The notes below the pieces were generated by a model, which was given only the letters and a program-made list of their open reading frames with translations, was not told the origin of the DNA and did not search any database. From positions 5,124,501 through 5,188,500 of the forward strand of contig JADCRB010000002.1 in NCBI GenBank assembly GCA_021464245.1: a stretch of 64,000 nucleotides of DNA, given 5' to 3'. The stretch is from Carallia brachiata. Taxonomy: Eukaryota; Streptophyta; Magnoliopsida; Malpighiales; Rhizophoraceae. This document shows positions 49,073-59,526 of the stretch, in pieces. The first letter of the stretch is position 1, and every line of letters starts with the position of its first letter. The position numbers were made by a program, and so were the translations under genes.

Positions 49073-49222
49073 AATGCGGTCGTGGATAATGTTGTTTAAA
49101 TTTACCATAAAGCTAAGCTCTCGTTTGTTTTGAATAAAAGTGCATTTTTTTCAATAATGTACACAGTGGTTTACTCTTTTTTTAAACAGTACCAACGGTT
49201 CATAATTTAGAAGTCTCTATAT

Positions 49223-50797
49223 GTGATGTGCCGCATGTTTTAATTTGTGATGGATCTTAATTTTGAGCCCTTAATTCTTAATGGAAGTGTAATTGACCAC
49301 TTGACCTTAATCTTCAATCACAATTACTCTTCCAACTCCATTAAATCACATATAGCAAACCCATTCACTCTCTTTTGGCTGCAGGAGCGGATGTGAAAAA
49401 ATTTTTTAGGAGAGCAAATTTCATATGTAAAGATACAATAAGGATATATAAGAAATTATATTAATTATTCTAAATAATAAACATTATAATTATATACCTG
49501 ATTTAATTTTTTTTATTTTTGAAACAAGTTTTTTAATTTTTTTAAAAAAAGATATTTTTTTTAAAGAAACTGAAGCATTTGAGTTGGCAAGGAAAAAACT
49601 AAAAGAAAAAGAAACCAAACATGCAATTATGTAGGAAATCTGTTTTTTAAAAGAAAAAAAAAAAGCGAAGCGTTAAAAGAAAAAGAGAAACATAAACCAA
49701 TTTTGGGGGCAAAAGAAACAATAAATGTCAAATATCATATAGAGTCTCGAACTCAAGGCCTCTAAAGTTTAGAGATGGACAGACAACCGTAACCACTATG
49801 TTAAACCCTTAGCATTGAAGATTCTTTTAGCCTACTTATTCTCTGACGTAAAAATTTTGGGGGACCGGCGCCATTGGACAGATTTGCTCCCTACGCCTCA
49901 GCTAAATTTGCCCTTGTTTACTTGTAACAAATCTTCAATCACTCTTTTGTAGTCATTTTATATACTAATTGTAATTTTACCAAATATTCAAAATTTTATT
50001 AATTTTTTTTTCACAACGTTTTCCATGGTATTACTAAACAATTAGTAACTTTAAATAACAATGCTTTTGATATAAACTCTTTTATTTACAATACTTCTAT
50101 TAGCAACACTTTATTTCACAATATAATCAAGTAGGGTTATACTATTTAAAGAAATCATTCAACCTAAAAACTTAAGTAGTTAAGTTGTTAGGTGAGGTCG
50201 AAGAATAGATTGTATATTAAATTTTTTATTGTGATATACAGATTGACATAGGTTTAGAAGGGTGTTTTCTTTTTTTTTTGATAGACATTTGTACTTTCTA
50301 GTTTGGTTATTGAGTGGTAGTTCGTTAGGAACATGATTAAGTTGATGAGGTCCTCCTTCTTGGTCTTTGGTATCGTTGGGTCACATTTTATCTAGTTAAA
50401 CTATGACGCAATTTCAAAAGCCTTTAGAAGAAAATAAAGCGAGAGGTTAATGAGATTAATGCAATGAAACAAATAGGGTATATTATAGAAACTAAAGATG
50501 TTAATTAAATGAACTTAAAAATTTATAATAAAAAATCATTAATATAATGTGTTTGTTATACTCACTTACTGTTTTTTTTTTATATAAGTATAATACACGG
50601 ATTTAAAAATTAATGTTAATATAGCATAGAATATACATATATATAGAAAAGTGCTACGAGCAAATGCACCATTAACCTCCAAAAACCGGCTTGCAAAATC
50701 TCGACTATTACATCTCACGTTAGATTGCATATGTCACAACAAGTAGCGAGAGATGTCCTAGCAACAATTGTATGCTGAATCATTCTGATCTAGAGTT
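49223..50797. other. Repeat-derived spacer with tRNA-like relic
   Basis: No gene is supported. At 49745-49815, read on the minus strand, there is an A-box-like TAGTGGTTACGG and a B-box-like GAGTTCGAGACTC, a tRNA-like head as found in SINEs; the surrounding AT-rich sequence does not let me set its limits. 50160-50240 resembles 17690-17770 (CATTCAACC..A..CTTAAGTTGTTG), a dispersed repeat. Confidence 0.4.
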
Positions 50798-51900
50798 TTT
50801 TTTTTTTTTGATCGAAAGAAATTGTTGCATTAAATTTATGTGAATCTGTACACAAGTCCAATACAAAGGCATTGAGAAAACTTGCACAAAGCAGTAGTTA
50901 AGAATGACACCGATGACCTACAATTAACATGGTCAAAATGACCATTTAGTAATTTCGCTTAAAGCCCGTTTTGATAAAATCCTCGAAAGAGGGTATCTAC
51001 CGGACTTGAGCTAAACCTAACAAAAAGAAAGATTTTAGATAAGTCTACGTCAGCTGGATTAAGCTGCACTAGATAGTAAATACCGCACTTCGACAAACTT
51101 ATAATGGAAATCGACCGAGTACGTCCAGCAACGATTTCCAAAGACACTAAGCTACAAATAGAAAAGCACACACAAACACAAACAACACAAATCTCCCATC
51201 ACAAATAAACCATCAGTGACCATTCTCATTAGATCCCAGGGTGGCAGCAAAAGGCAGTGGCGGCGGCGCTGGCAACAGATTTGCTGACAGCGACGGCTTG
51301 ACCAGATCCAGGGACGGTGGGAGCAACTCGGACGACAGTAGCAACATCATCAACAGTTTTAGTGACAGCGTCAGTAGATCTAACAATGACGTTATCAGAT
51401 TCGACAACGGTTTCCGTGAGGAGAGGCAGCGACATTGGGGTCTTCGACTGCAATGGAGGCAACGTTGGCTGTAGTAGCAGCAGAAGAAGCAGGGGCACTG
51501 GAGCCAACAACGGCAGGGAAGATGAAAACAGAGGAGAGGAGGTAGAGGCGGCGGATGAGTTGGCAGTAAAACGACAAAAAAGTTGTCCAATTGTAGAGGG
51601 ACATGGATCTGATGATAAAAAGTTCATGGAGGACCTTATTGAAGCTAGATCTAAGATAAAACAAGGAAAGGACATCCATTTTTGAATAGATAAGGAAAAA
51701 AGAGGATGAGGTAGGGAAAATAGAAGAAATCCATAGTAGAGGAGAAGAAAAGGAGGAAGGAAGTGGGGGGGCTCAGGTCCTGGCTGACGGTGGAGCTAGT
51801 CACCATAGGCCATATGGTGTTTAATGGCTCTAGAAAAGGGATTAGAGAGTGTAAAAAGAGGAAGAACTTTAGAGAGAGTGAGGTATAGACTACCCCAATT
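50798..51900 (-). mobile_element. Retroposon-like segment, poly-A end at lower coordinate (copy 2)
   Basis: A 12-nt T run (50798-50809; reversed poly-A tail, next to GATCGAAAGAAATTGTTGCA) starts a segment with the same order as 37826-38800: A-rich 400 bp containing CAACGATTTCC, then a GC-rich low-complexity triplet block (51240-51560), then a purine-rich end. The overlapping open frames on both strands at 51213-51690 reflect the triplet composition and carry no recognisable domain. Confidence 0.4.
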
Positions 51901-52221
51901 CTGATGTAGAGCTAAATTTGTACATTTGCTAGATCATTCATGAGCAAAGCCCAAACACATTGAATTTTAAACCTCAATTTAAATTGTATCTAATGTTGCA
52001 TATCTCACCATGCCTTAGAGTGAGGCTATTTGTAAACATTGGACAAAAGGAAGAAACGCCCGCAACGCATGTTGCCTTGGCTATTCAATAGAAATGAAAC
52101 TCGTATGCATGGATTGTTAATGATCTGATGAAGTTAGTAGCCACCCTCCTTAACCTGACAATGTTAGACCCATAATGTCGCACATCGCTTGTTGGAAGAA
52201 ATTAAAAGAAGTATGCTCCAT

Positions 52222-52700
52222 TAAGGATTTTTGTAACTGAGTTTTAAATTTTTTGAGTTTTTAAATCAGTCATAAACTTTTAATTTTCATTCTATATAAA
52301 TCATTTTTTAGACAAGAATTGGTCTTACTTGGTAGACACGTAGTTTTACCCAATTGAAATTGTGTACAAAAATATCTAAATATATCCTAAAAGATACATA
52401 TAAATACATTTAGGTATGTATTTTACTAAATTTCTACTACATTAAAGGCAAAAATTAAGTGAAAGGAAAAAAGAAATTTAGTGAAATACACAAGCATATT
52501 TTTTTGTATTTTTAAGATATGTTTAAGTAGGTTTTATTATATTTCAATTAAATCAAGTTGCGTATTTACTAGTTTAGTCAATTCTTGTCAAAAAAGGGAA
52601 TCATATATAATGAAAATTATAGTTTGAATATTAATTTGAAAACTCAAAACGATTTAAAACTAAATTACAAAATTTACTAAAACTTTTAAACTTATTGTAA
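52222..52700. mobile_element. MITE with long imperfect terminal inverted repeats
   Basis: The left arm from 52228 (GATTTTTGTAACTGAGTTTT, then ATAAACTTTTAATTTTCATT and GACAAGAATTGG) and the reverse complement of the right arm (AAATTTTGTAATTTAGTTTT, ATAATTTTCATTATATATGA, TTGACAAGAATTGACT) align over about 120 bp. The interior is AT-rich and non-coding. The target duplication could not be fixed. Confidence 0.65.
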
Positions 52701-53858
52701 CGTTATCCCCAAAAAGCGTCTTGACAGGACCAATCTCAGATTATTATTATAAATAAAGGACCATTCTTTGGGAAGATAGCATCTCAAGACTTTAAGGCAA
52801 AATTCAATTGCTAAGCTTTTGCAACTTATGTCGCAATCTTTATGAGTTTGTGTTGGGAAATTTTCAAAATATTAATAATTTTGTGCCCCAATTAATTGAT
52901 AGTTTTGGAGAGGCATTTATTGATGAAGTGACATGTTAAAAGAGTCACGTCTATTAGGCTTAAAAGACGTTTCACTTGACTAAATAACTACCGAATCATT
53001 CTACCTATAAATATGTGGTGTGATCATTCACATAGATATAAAGAAGATAGAAAAATTCATACATTTCATAAGAGTAATTCTGCAATACTACGAAGGTTAT
53101 TCTTGAAGAATTGATTTTAGTAGTGCAAACTGTAGTCAAGATTTTAATAGTACAAATTAGTCAAGTGTTGCTTCATTTTATTCTGTGAGAAAATTCGCTA
53201 TAACCTACTTGTATCTTTACAGGGATGAATTTTACTTTAAGAAAAGTGGTTCAGTTATATGACTTGAAGCAATTTTTTCACATTCCAATATACTCTTTTT
53301 CTGATTCTAAGAGTTTACTAGCCCCCAAGCTTTTACATTTGAGCGTGTATGTTCAAGTGAATTCTTAAATCCAAATTAGTATTTAATGGAATCTTAGTAG
53401 CCACTAAGATTTTTTTTTTGAATTAAAAATTTGAGGTGCTAAAATAAACTTAGACTTGTACAATTGGTAATAAACTTTTTATTTTGAATTAGTACTTGAG
53501 AGATTATGTTCTTCAGTTGCCAATAAAGTGGATCCATTAAATCAGAAACCAAAATTACGAACTAACTTCATATCTATCTGTAGCAAACAAGTTCATATTT
53601 ATTTGTGAATGTCTCCCCAAATCCAGCTTCCCTAAAAAACGAATTTTATTTGAATTCTTTCTTCACATATTACAATTTTTGTGATCAAGCTCGCTACCTA
53701 GGAAGGTGAAATTATTTAATTTCTGCCTGTTTGCAAGTTTAAAATCACTTTATTTGAGATCAAGTCTTTAGATCCTTTATTGGAGTCAACTAGTCAAGTC
53801 ATTCTCTTCAACTAAAAATCAAGCTTGTGCAACCCTTGAAAATGTCGCAAATGAGGAC
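52701..53858. other. Gene-free spacer
   Basis: AT-rich sequence without supportable genes or clear repeats. Confidence 0.5.
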
Positions 53859-54126
53859 TGTAAAATTCAGATAGCATGAAAACTTTCAATTCTCATTAAT
53901 GGTAATCGGAATATATACAGATGTATGAGTTAATACATAATCTACTAAATCTGCTTAATAAAAAAAAAGATATATACCTAATAAAGAAAAAATTACAAAG
54001 ATCCTAAAGATCATTCAAGATTACACAAATTAGATCCTACACCTAATAAAGAAAAGATTAGAAAGATCCTAAAAATAATTCAAGATTATACAAGTTAGAT
54101 CTAAACTTGCATATTAACTCCAATAT
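53859..54126 (-). repeat. Copia-type LTR relic (3' LTR in minus orientation)
   Basis: On the minus strand it reads ..TTGGAGTTAATATGCAAG.. to ..TGAAAGTTTTCATGCTATCT GAATTTTACA, like many plant Ty1-copia LTRs. Just outside its 5' side the minus strand reads CAACTTGAGGACAG, a worn version of the polypurine tract CTTGAGGGGGAG. It is 268 bp because a segment of about 63 bp is tandemly duplicated inside (about 53978-54040 and 54041-54102). Confidence 0.65.
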
Positions 54127-54164
54127 CTGTCCTCAAGTTGGAGCTTTAAGATCACGAATGCCCA

Positions 54165-54285
54165 ACTTTTTTTTTTTTTTTTTGATAAGCCAAGTGAAAA
54201 AAATTTTATTAAGGCAAAATTATGTACAAAAAACTATAACAAATAGGAGTAACGAAACTTGCCAGTCATCAAAGAAGATGACTGA
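54165..54285 (-). mobile_element. LINE 3' end with poly-A tail
   Basis: On the minus strand it ends TTAATAAAATTTTTTTCACTTGGCTTATC followed by about 17 A (54165-54182 as T on the plus strand). This is the usual look of a plant LINE tail, inserted inside the copia remnant. Only the last 100 or so bases are visible. Confidence 0.5.
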
Positions 54286-54289
54286 CATA

Positions 54290-54540
54290 CAAGAAATCTA
54301 AAATGAAGGAATAACAAATATGAAAATAAGGGCCTCTGTTCGTAAAATTTGTGAAAAATGTCGACTAATACGTAGACGGGGGCGAATTATAGTAATTTGT
54401 TCCAACCCGAGACATAAACAAAGACAAGGATAATCTTCTAAGCGAGAGATCTCTAAAGGATCCGATGTACAAATAAAAAAAGGTCTATTTTGACTTTGAC
54501 ATGAAATGGATATATCCATCGATTACTGATTAGATTGGTC
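54290..54540 (+). other. Nuclear insertion of plastid DNA (NUPT) carrying rpl36
   Basis: The segment contains a complete plastid rpl36 (listed separately) and its downstream flank (TCTTCTAAGCGAGAGATCTC), and lies in repeat-rich nuclear DNA between a LINE tail and a MITE. Borders are approximate. In plastids rpl36 sits between rps11 and infA/rps8; I cannot recognise those genes here, so only a short piece was transferred or kept. Confidence 0.65.
54320..54433 (+). CDS. rpl36: Plastid-type ribosomal protein L36 (rpl36), 37 codons, intact
   Basis: The frame reads [20 protein letters not shown] followed by [17 protein letters not shown], the highly conserved plastid bL36 with its zinc-binding C-x2-C..C..H pattern (Cys14, Cys17, Cys30, His35 by my count). 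It is uninterrupted from ATG to TAA. In the nucleus it lacks a transit peptide and nuclear promoter, so it is most likely a non-functional recent plastid-to-nucleus transfer. Confidence 0.9.
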
Positions 54541-54769
54541 AATAAAAATATATTTCAATGCTATTTCTTTTTGATCTTTCTTTAGTTTAGCCAATCTATC
54601 ATTAAAAGTAAAAAGAGGTAAAGTAACATTGTGTTTTTTTTGGAATGTTTTCTATCTTTTGTTTTGCTAAAAAATGTTTATTTGTATCTGTCTCATATCT
54701 ATCACAAGACTTGTGAACTAACTCAAATCTAAAATCAGAACTAACTCCTTTATGAGGCTTAGGCCCTGT

Positions 54770-55440
54770 TTGACTTCCCTGTTTGATATTGATGTTGCTG
54801 ATTGCTGTTGCTGATTACTGCTGCTGATTGTTGATTGCTGATCTGTTGTTTATTGTTGATTGCTGAAAAAACTAATAAAGTGTTTGATTAACTTTGTACT
54901 TGCTCTTACTGTTGAATAATTAAATCACTGATTTAGATATTTAATTTAGATTAATGTATTATGTTAACAAAATTATCTTCATATTTTATAATTTTTATTT
55001 TTAGAATAAATATTCTATATATAATATTAAGAATTTTTTTGCTTAATTTTTATTTTTTGGAAAAAATATTAATATTTACTAGCTAATAAAATAAACTATT
55101 TAAAATATTTTTTAAAGCATCAAATTAATAAAAATTTGAATTAAAAAGATATTTAAGAATTGTTGAAAAATGAAAGTGTTGCATTTACATAAATATTGAT
55201 AAAATTGAGTAACAACTAACAAATCATAGTTAAGTAGCAAGTAAAAAAATAATGAATTTGTATAAATATTCTTTGATGGTATTTTAGTCTATATAAATTA
55301 TTATTAATATTAAAACCTGAAAAATAGCCTAAAAAGTAGCAAAAAATAACCTTGAACTTCTTTTCAATCAGCTGCTTTTAAGATTTTATATAAGAAAATA
55401 GTAGAATCAAATAGTAACCCAAAAATTAACCAAACACTCA
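54770..55440. mobile_element. MITE-like element with GTTTGG-type ends
   Basis: The left end GGCCCTGTTTGACTTCCC and the reverse complement of the right end GAGTGTTTGGTTAATTTTTGG share a GTGTTTG-type terminus. The interior starts with a GCTGATT-type short tandem repeat (54785-54865), then is AT-rich and non-coding. Boundaries are uncertain. Confidence 0.4.
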
Positions 55441-55499
55441 TCTCTCTATTTTTTGAAAATGAAATGCAAATATACCCTCCTAAAAGCTAACCCAAAACC

Positions 55500-55890
55500 G
55501 CCTTAATATGATTCATGGACTCTCCATCCAAGGCCGTTTATCATCTTTCTCATTTTTGCATCTCTAGTCTACGGATGATACAATAGTCTTCTACAAGCCT
55601 GATAGGGAGGGATTAATTAATCTCAAAAGAATCCTACGCTGCTTTGAACTCGTTTTAGGACTAAGGGTAAACTTCGTTAAGAGTTCTATTGTGGGCCTCA
55701 ATATAAATTCTGAATGGTTATCCTCTGTTGTTCAAGACCTCCAGACAAAGGTAGAATTTCTTCCAATCACTTATCTTGGTTTCCCCTTGGGTGCAAATCC
55801 CCGTAACAGAGCAACATGGGACCCAAATATTGTTAAAATGAGAAGAAGTTTGGCCAATTGGAAAGGAAAACTTTTGTTAAAATGATGAAG
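55500..55890 (+). pseudogene. LINE reverse-transcriptase fragment
   Basis: On the plus strand: DDTIVFYKPDREGLINLKRI (the catalytic F/YADD box survives as TDD), CFELVLGLRVNFVKSSIVGL, LPITYLGFPLGANPRNRATW and LANWKGKLLLK. These are the palm and thumb motifs of plant L1-type reverse transcriptase in their usual order. It has stops and is truncated at both ends; the right end abuts the copia LTR at 55911. Confidence 0.85.
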
Positions 55891-55910
55891 AAAGTCCTAC
55901 TTCGATGCTA

Positions 55911-56114
55911 TGTAAATTTCAGATTGCAAGAAAACTTTCAATTTTCATTGATGATAATTAGAATGTATACAGATGTGTGAGTTAATGCATGATCAACTAA
56001 ATCTACATAATAAAGAAAAGATATACACCTAATAAAGAAAAAATTACAAAGATCCAAAAGATAATTCAGGATTACACAAATCATATCCTAAAGATTTACA
56101 TATTAACTCCGATA
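55911..56114 (-). repeat. Copia-type LTR relic (5' LTR in minus orientation)
   Basis: About 200 bp matching 53859-54126 in the same orientation (minus-strand ends GGAGTTAATATGTAAATC and TGAAATTTACA). Just beyond its 3' end the minus strand reads TAGCATCGAAG, which could be a worn initiator-Met tRNA primer site (TGGTATCAGAG). With the other LTR it frames a 2.26-kb remnant. Confidence 0.65.
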
Positions 56115-56620
56115 ATGACTAATTAGATAATTCACATAAAAATAAACCTAAAAAGCACGGTATAAATTTAAATTGATACAACTTATAAATTTTGGATACT
56201 CATTCTCATGTCGCCCTTATTTGGGATTGTCAGGCTCTTATCTAACGAGTCTAGAATCCTTGATTGTTTAAAAAAGCCAACTTTTGCACGGACCATTAGA
56301 CAAAATGGAGATGAACAACAAAGTGTAGAGTAGATATCTAATACATTTCTTGCCATTATATCTTTTCTTAATTTCTGATTTAAAAAGTCGGATTCTATTT
56401 CATCCAATAATTCTTGTTCGTATTTTACAATCTAATTGGATAAAAACTTGATGCTATCAATTCATGATCATGACATGTTTTCTGTTTGGGCTAAAGGATT
56501 TCATCATTTTGTAACTTCTTGAACGTTAAAAAAAATTGTTCAGTTAATTAATCAAGAAAAAAAGAAAGAAAAACATGTGGAGCGAATGACAATAGTACTA
56601 CGAGATTTTAGCTCGAACTA
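56115..56620. other. Unrecognised segment
   Basis: Contains a 74-codon open frame on the minus strand (56183-56407) with ordinary amino-acid composition (MDEIESDFLNQKLRKDIMAR at its start) that I do not recognise. It could be a fragment of a transposon or organelle gene. Nothing else is visible. Confidence 0.35.
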
Positions 56621-57705
56621 GACATGGCCTGGTTTGGTCTGGGCCCGTGGCCGAAATAGGCCCCTTTAGGGCCTGAACCAGTCCGAAATCGATCGAAACC
56701 CATTTTGGGCTGGCCGAGAACTATTGGGGGGTGGGCATGGGCAGTCTCAGTTCCCCACAAACCAAACCCAAAACTGCCGTTCCAAATTGAACTAGAACCG
56801 ATAGTTTGCCCTCTTTAAAAAAAAAAAAAGAACAAAATTAATGGTCCGGATCTAAGGAGCTTTAATGATCATTGGTCCACAAATTTGGATCATTTAAAAC
56901 CAACTGTCCAAAGATTTAGACCGTTGATTTTCCAAAAAAAAATCTATAAATATCCCTTCTCCCCTTCAATCTTCTCCCACACCTCTCTCTCTCCATATTC
57001 TTTTTCTACTCCCTCTACAAGCTGTTTCTCTCTGCACAATCTATTTCTCTCTATAAATTTACTCTCTCTAGCTTCCTGTCTATCTGTCTCAATATGGCTT
57101 TCGTCTCGAATAATTTTTCGTATTCATTTTCGATTCATTTTCAAAAAAGAAAAGTAATCCCTAACAAAATAAAATGAACGTAATCAATGTTTCAAATAAT
57201 TTTTTTAATATTCATAATTTTTATACATAAGCAATAATGTTCGTTATCATTATAAAATATTGAATTTTTTTACCATTAATATAGGTTGTGGGATCACTTA
57301 CCAGTGGGTTCGAGGCGGTGAGTCTATAATGATAAGACACTTGAAAAGCAAGCATTGTATTGTATTGTATTAATAAACTATTAACTGTGAAGTATTAATT
57401 TTCAATTTCAACTTTTTAAATTATAAATTGTTGATTGTCATACGTTGAATATAAATTTTGAAAAGTTCAATGTAATGTAGCGTATTTACGTCAAACTTTA
57501 TTGTTTATTTTGTTTAGAAAAAAAAAAAACACAATTAAAAAATGGGCTAAATCGTCAGTTTAATCTGGATCAACCCGGAACCAATGACCGGTTCGGCTAG
57601 GCCTAGAACAAACCTTACAATAAGGGTCGGGCCACGTTTCTGTTACGGCCGGCCCAAAACCAAGAAACTGGGTCCAGCTTGGCCCTTGGTCACCTCTAGC
57701 CCAAA
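56621..57705. mobile_element. hAT-like element remnant with traces of a BED zinc finger
   Basis: The left end TAGACATGGCC and the inverted right end TAGAGGTGACC are hAT-type termini. The flanks GCTCGAAC and GCCCAAAC match at 6 of 8 positions, an aged 8-bp target duplication. Subterminal GGCCC/GGGCC and CCGAAACC motifs occur at both ends. Inside, at about 57300-57355, the plus strand can be read as a remnant ending in IRHLKSKHC, the closing part of a BED-type zinc finger (..SNLxRHLxxxH) found in hAT transposases. No further transposase remains. Confidence 0.6.
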
Positions 57706-58100
57706 CCATCTAAACTTTAAGTCCAATCTGAGTGGAGGTAGTTTTTGGATCAAGTAATTGAAGATGAATAGTGATAAAGGAAAGAAAAGAAAATAAGTCA
57801 AATTTTTTAAGGAAAAACACCAATTTCTTTTTTTTTAATTTAATGGGAAAGATATTACCAAGAGTAATGTAAGAAATTTTGCTATTTTTTCCTTATAAAT
57901 ACAAATGAAATTGAAATAATATTTCATGTACCCTAAATTGGTTATATTTTATTTAAAAGAGTTAGAGCATATGAGAAAAAAAAAAAAAGACAGAGAGACA
58001 CGATTCACGTGACATATGTTTTATACATTAATAAATATTTTTTTATTCTTAAGCTTAAAGTTTGGCCTTAGAAATACATGATATTCAATGAGGATAGTAA
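57706..58100. other. AT-rich spacer
   Basis: Nothing recognisable in this stretch. Confidence 0.5.
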
Positions 58101-58104
58101 AATG

Positions 58105-58290
58105 GGCATATAAAAAGTTATTTAGACAGTATTTATATTGTAATAATTAGTATATTTTATTTAATTTAAATAATAAAATATATAATAAAAAATATGATTA
58201 TTTTTTTAATTTATATTTTTTATTGTAATTGTATAAAAAATATTAATTATTACAATATAAATATTATTTGGATATTTTTTATATTTCTAT
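58105..58290. repeat. Hairpin-forming inverted repeat / small MITE
   Basis: TATTTATATTGTAATAATTA (58129 region) and its inverse TAATTATTACAATATAAATA (58240 region) are near-perfect arms around an AT-rich centre. The whole segment could fold into one long hairpin. Confidence 0.6.
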
Positions 58291-58967
58291 GGAATGAAGC
58301 TTGATATAATAAACATGCTATGCAGTTTTTAATTGTTGGTCGTACATTGTATCTTGCGCGTTACACATTCTATCGTATTTTATGCATGTCGTATATTTTT
58401 GACTGGAAATGTTTAAGTTTCAAAATAAAAAAAAATGTTACAAATTATGAGAGTGGACTCAGATGTTAAGAATTCGATTTTTAATGTATCATAACTTGAG
58501 TTTGAATCTTATTGATTATTATTAGAGTCCCTTATAAGTAAATAACCCATAAATTGTTGTAAAACTCTAGTAACCTATAAAAATTCTCTAATTCTAAAAT
58601 GGGAACACTCATTTTTCTCCTAAATTTTTTTGAAAAGCAGAAAATATATATATATAAAGAAAAGTTACTTTTTAATGTGAAACTCACATGTGACAACAGT
58701 TGCATCTCTCCTTCTTCCTCTTTTCTCTTCCGCCAACAAATTTAAAATTTTAAATGATCTACTTCGATATGACTAACCTATCTACCTCTTCTTTTATTCC
58801 TTTGCTTGTTTTTTTTTTTTTTTAAATTTAACGTTACTTTTGTTATTTCTAAACAACATAATAACTATATTTAGTATGTGAGACCACTTAAGGCGGTAAC
58901 TTAATAGTTATTGTTGTGTTTTCTTTTGCTTTAGTTTGCTTTTGAGTCCTCTTGTGATGCCTGCTAG
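58291..58967. other. AT-rich spacer
   Basis: No gene or clear element is seen; short homopolymer runs only. Confidence 0.5.
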
Positions 58968-59526
58968 GGGTGCTAACAGTTTGTTTTCTGAACCAGATAG
59001 TAAAAACTATTCCGGAATTGAACTTTTCAGTTATAGAAAAATGAAAATCATTCTCGAACTAAAAATTCGGTTAACCGATTTTTGACTAACCAAAAATTTC
59101 GATTCGGTTTCAGTTAACTGTTTGGTTGACCAAAATTTTGTTTTTTAAAAAATAAAATTCTTATCTAAATGTAAAATAAGTATTTTGATATAATTTTTTT
59201 AAAGAAAGTTATAATTATTGTCACAAATAAGATAAACAAGTGATTACTTAAGTTATAATGATACTTTGTTAATATTTATATGTTGCTAATAATTGTATTA
59301 ATATTTTTATTATTTAAAAATAAAAAAAATATATAGAATAAAATTTCAGTTTAGTTTGGTTAACTACGATTTTTTAATATTAGAAATCAAAACTGAACTG
59401 AAAATTTTGATTTTTATTTGATTCAATTAATTAATTACACGATCGGTTCGGTTGATAAAAAATCCGGTTTGGATCGATTTGATTTTATCGGTTAATCAAA
59501 ATTTTCAGTTTTTTTTAACACCCTAA
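58968..59526. mobile_element. Non-autonomous element rich in AACCGA/TCGGTT motifs
   Basis: The left end AGGGGTGCTAACAGTTTG and the inverted right end AGGGTGTTAAAAAAAACTG form a short inverted repeat. Both subterminal zones contain multiple GGTTAACCGA / TCGGTTCGGTT-type motifs. No coding capacity is seen and the target duplication is unclear. Confidence 0.5.

Larger units (their letters stand above)
46911..49222 (+). repeat. Tandem array: upstream module three times, peptide gene twice
   Basis: A non-coding module starting near (C)AATCGAGTCCC and containing GTTAACTTTAGG, AGTTTGATACAAGGAAGA and GAGACCTTAGATTTTC recurs at 46911-47165 (partial, no gene), 47191 onward and 48078 onward. The second and third copies each lead into a TATA box and a cysteine-rich peptide gene with matching 3' sequence (GCTCTCGTTT, then AAAGTGCATC/AAAGTGCATT and AGTACCAACGGTT-type phrases). 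Unit lengths are about 0.88 and 1.15 kb; the third has an extra segment of about 220 bp near 48290-48520. An (ATT)n microsatellite at 47159-47189 separates the first two modules. Confidence 0.8.

Noticed and set aside
49745..49815. tRNA gene candidate on the minus strand
   Set aside because: A- and B-box-like phrases occur, but no cloverleaf with paired acceptor stem is apparent; more likely a SINE relic.
51213..51690. Overlapping 77-148 codon frames on both strands
   Set aside because: All arise from a GC-rich triplet-biased block of a repeat; low complexity on every frame.
54434..54720. Continuation of the plastid insertion into infA and rps8
   Set aside because: Neither gene can be recognised in any frame; only the immediate rpl36 flank is accepted as plastid-like.
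56183..56407. 74-codon minus-strand frame considered as a plastid or transposon gene piece
   Set aside because: I could not match it to any plastid gene or transposase I know, so no function is claimed.
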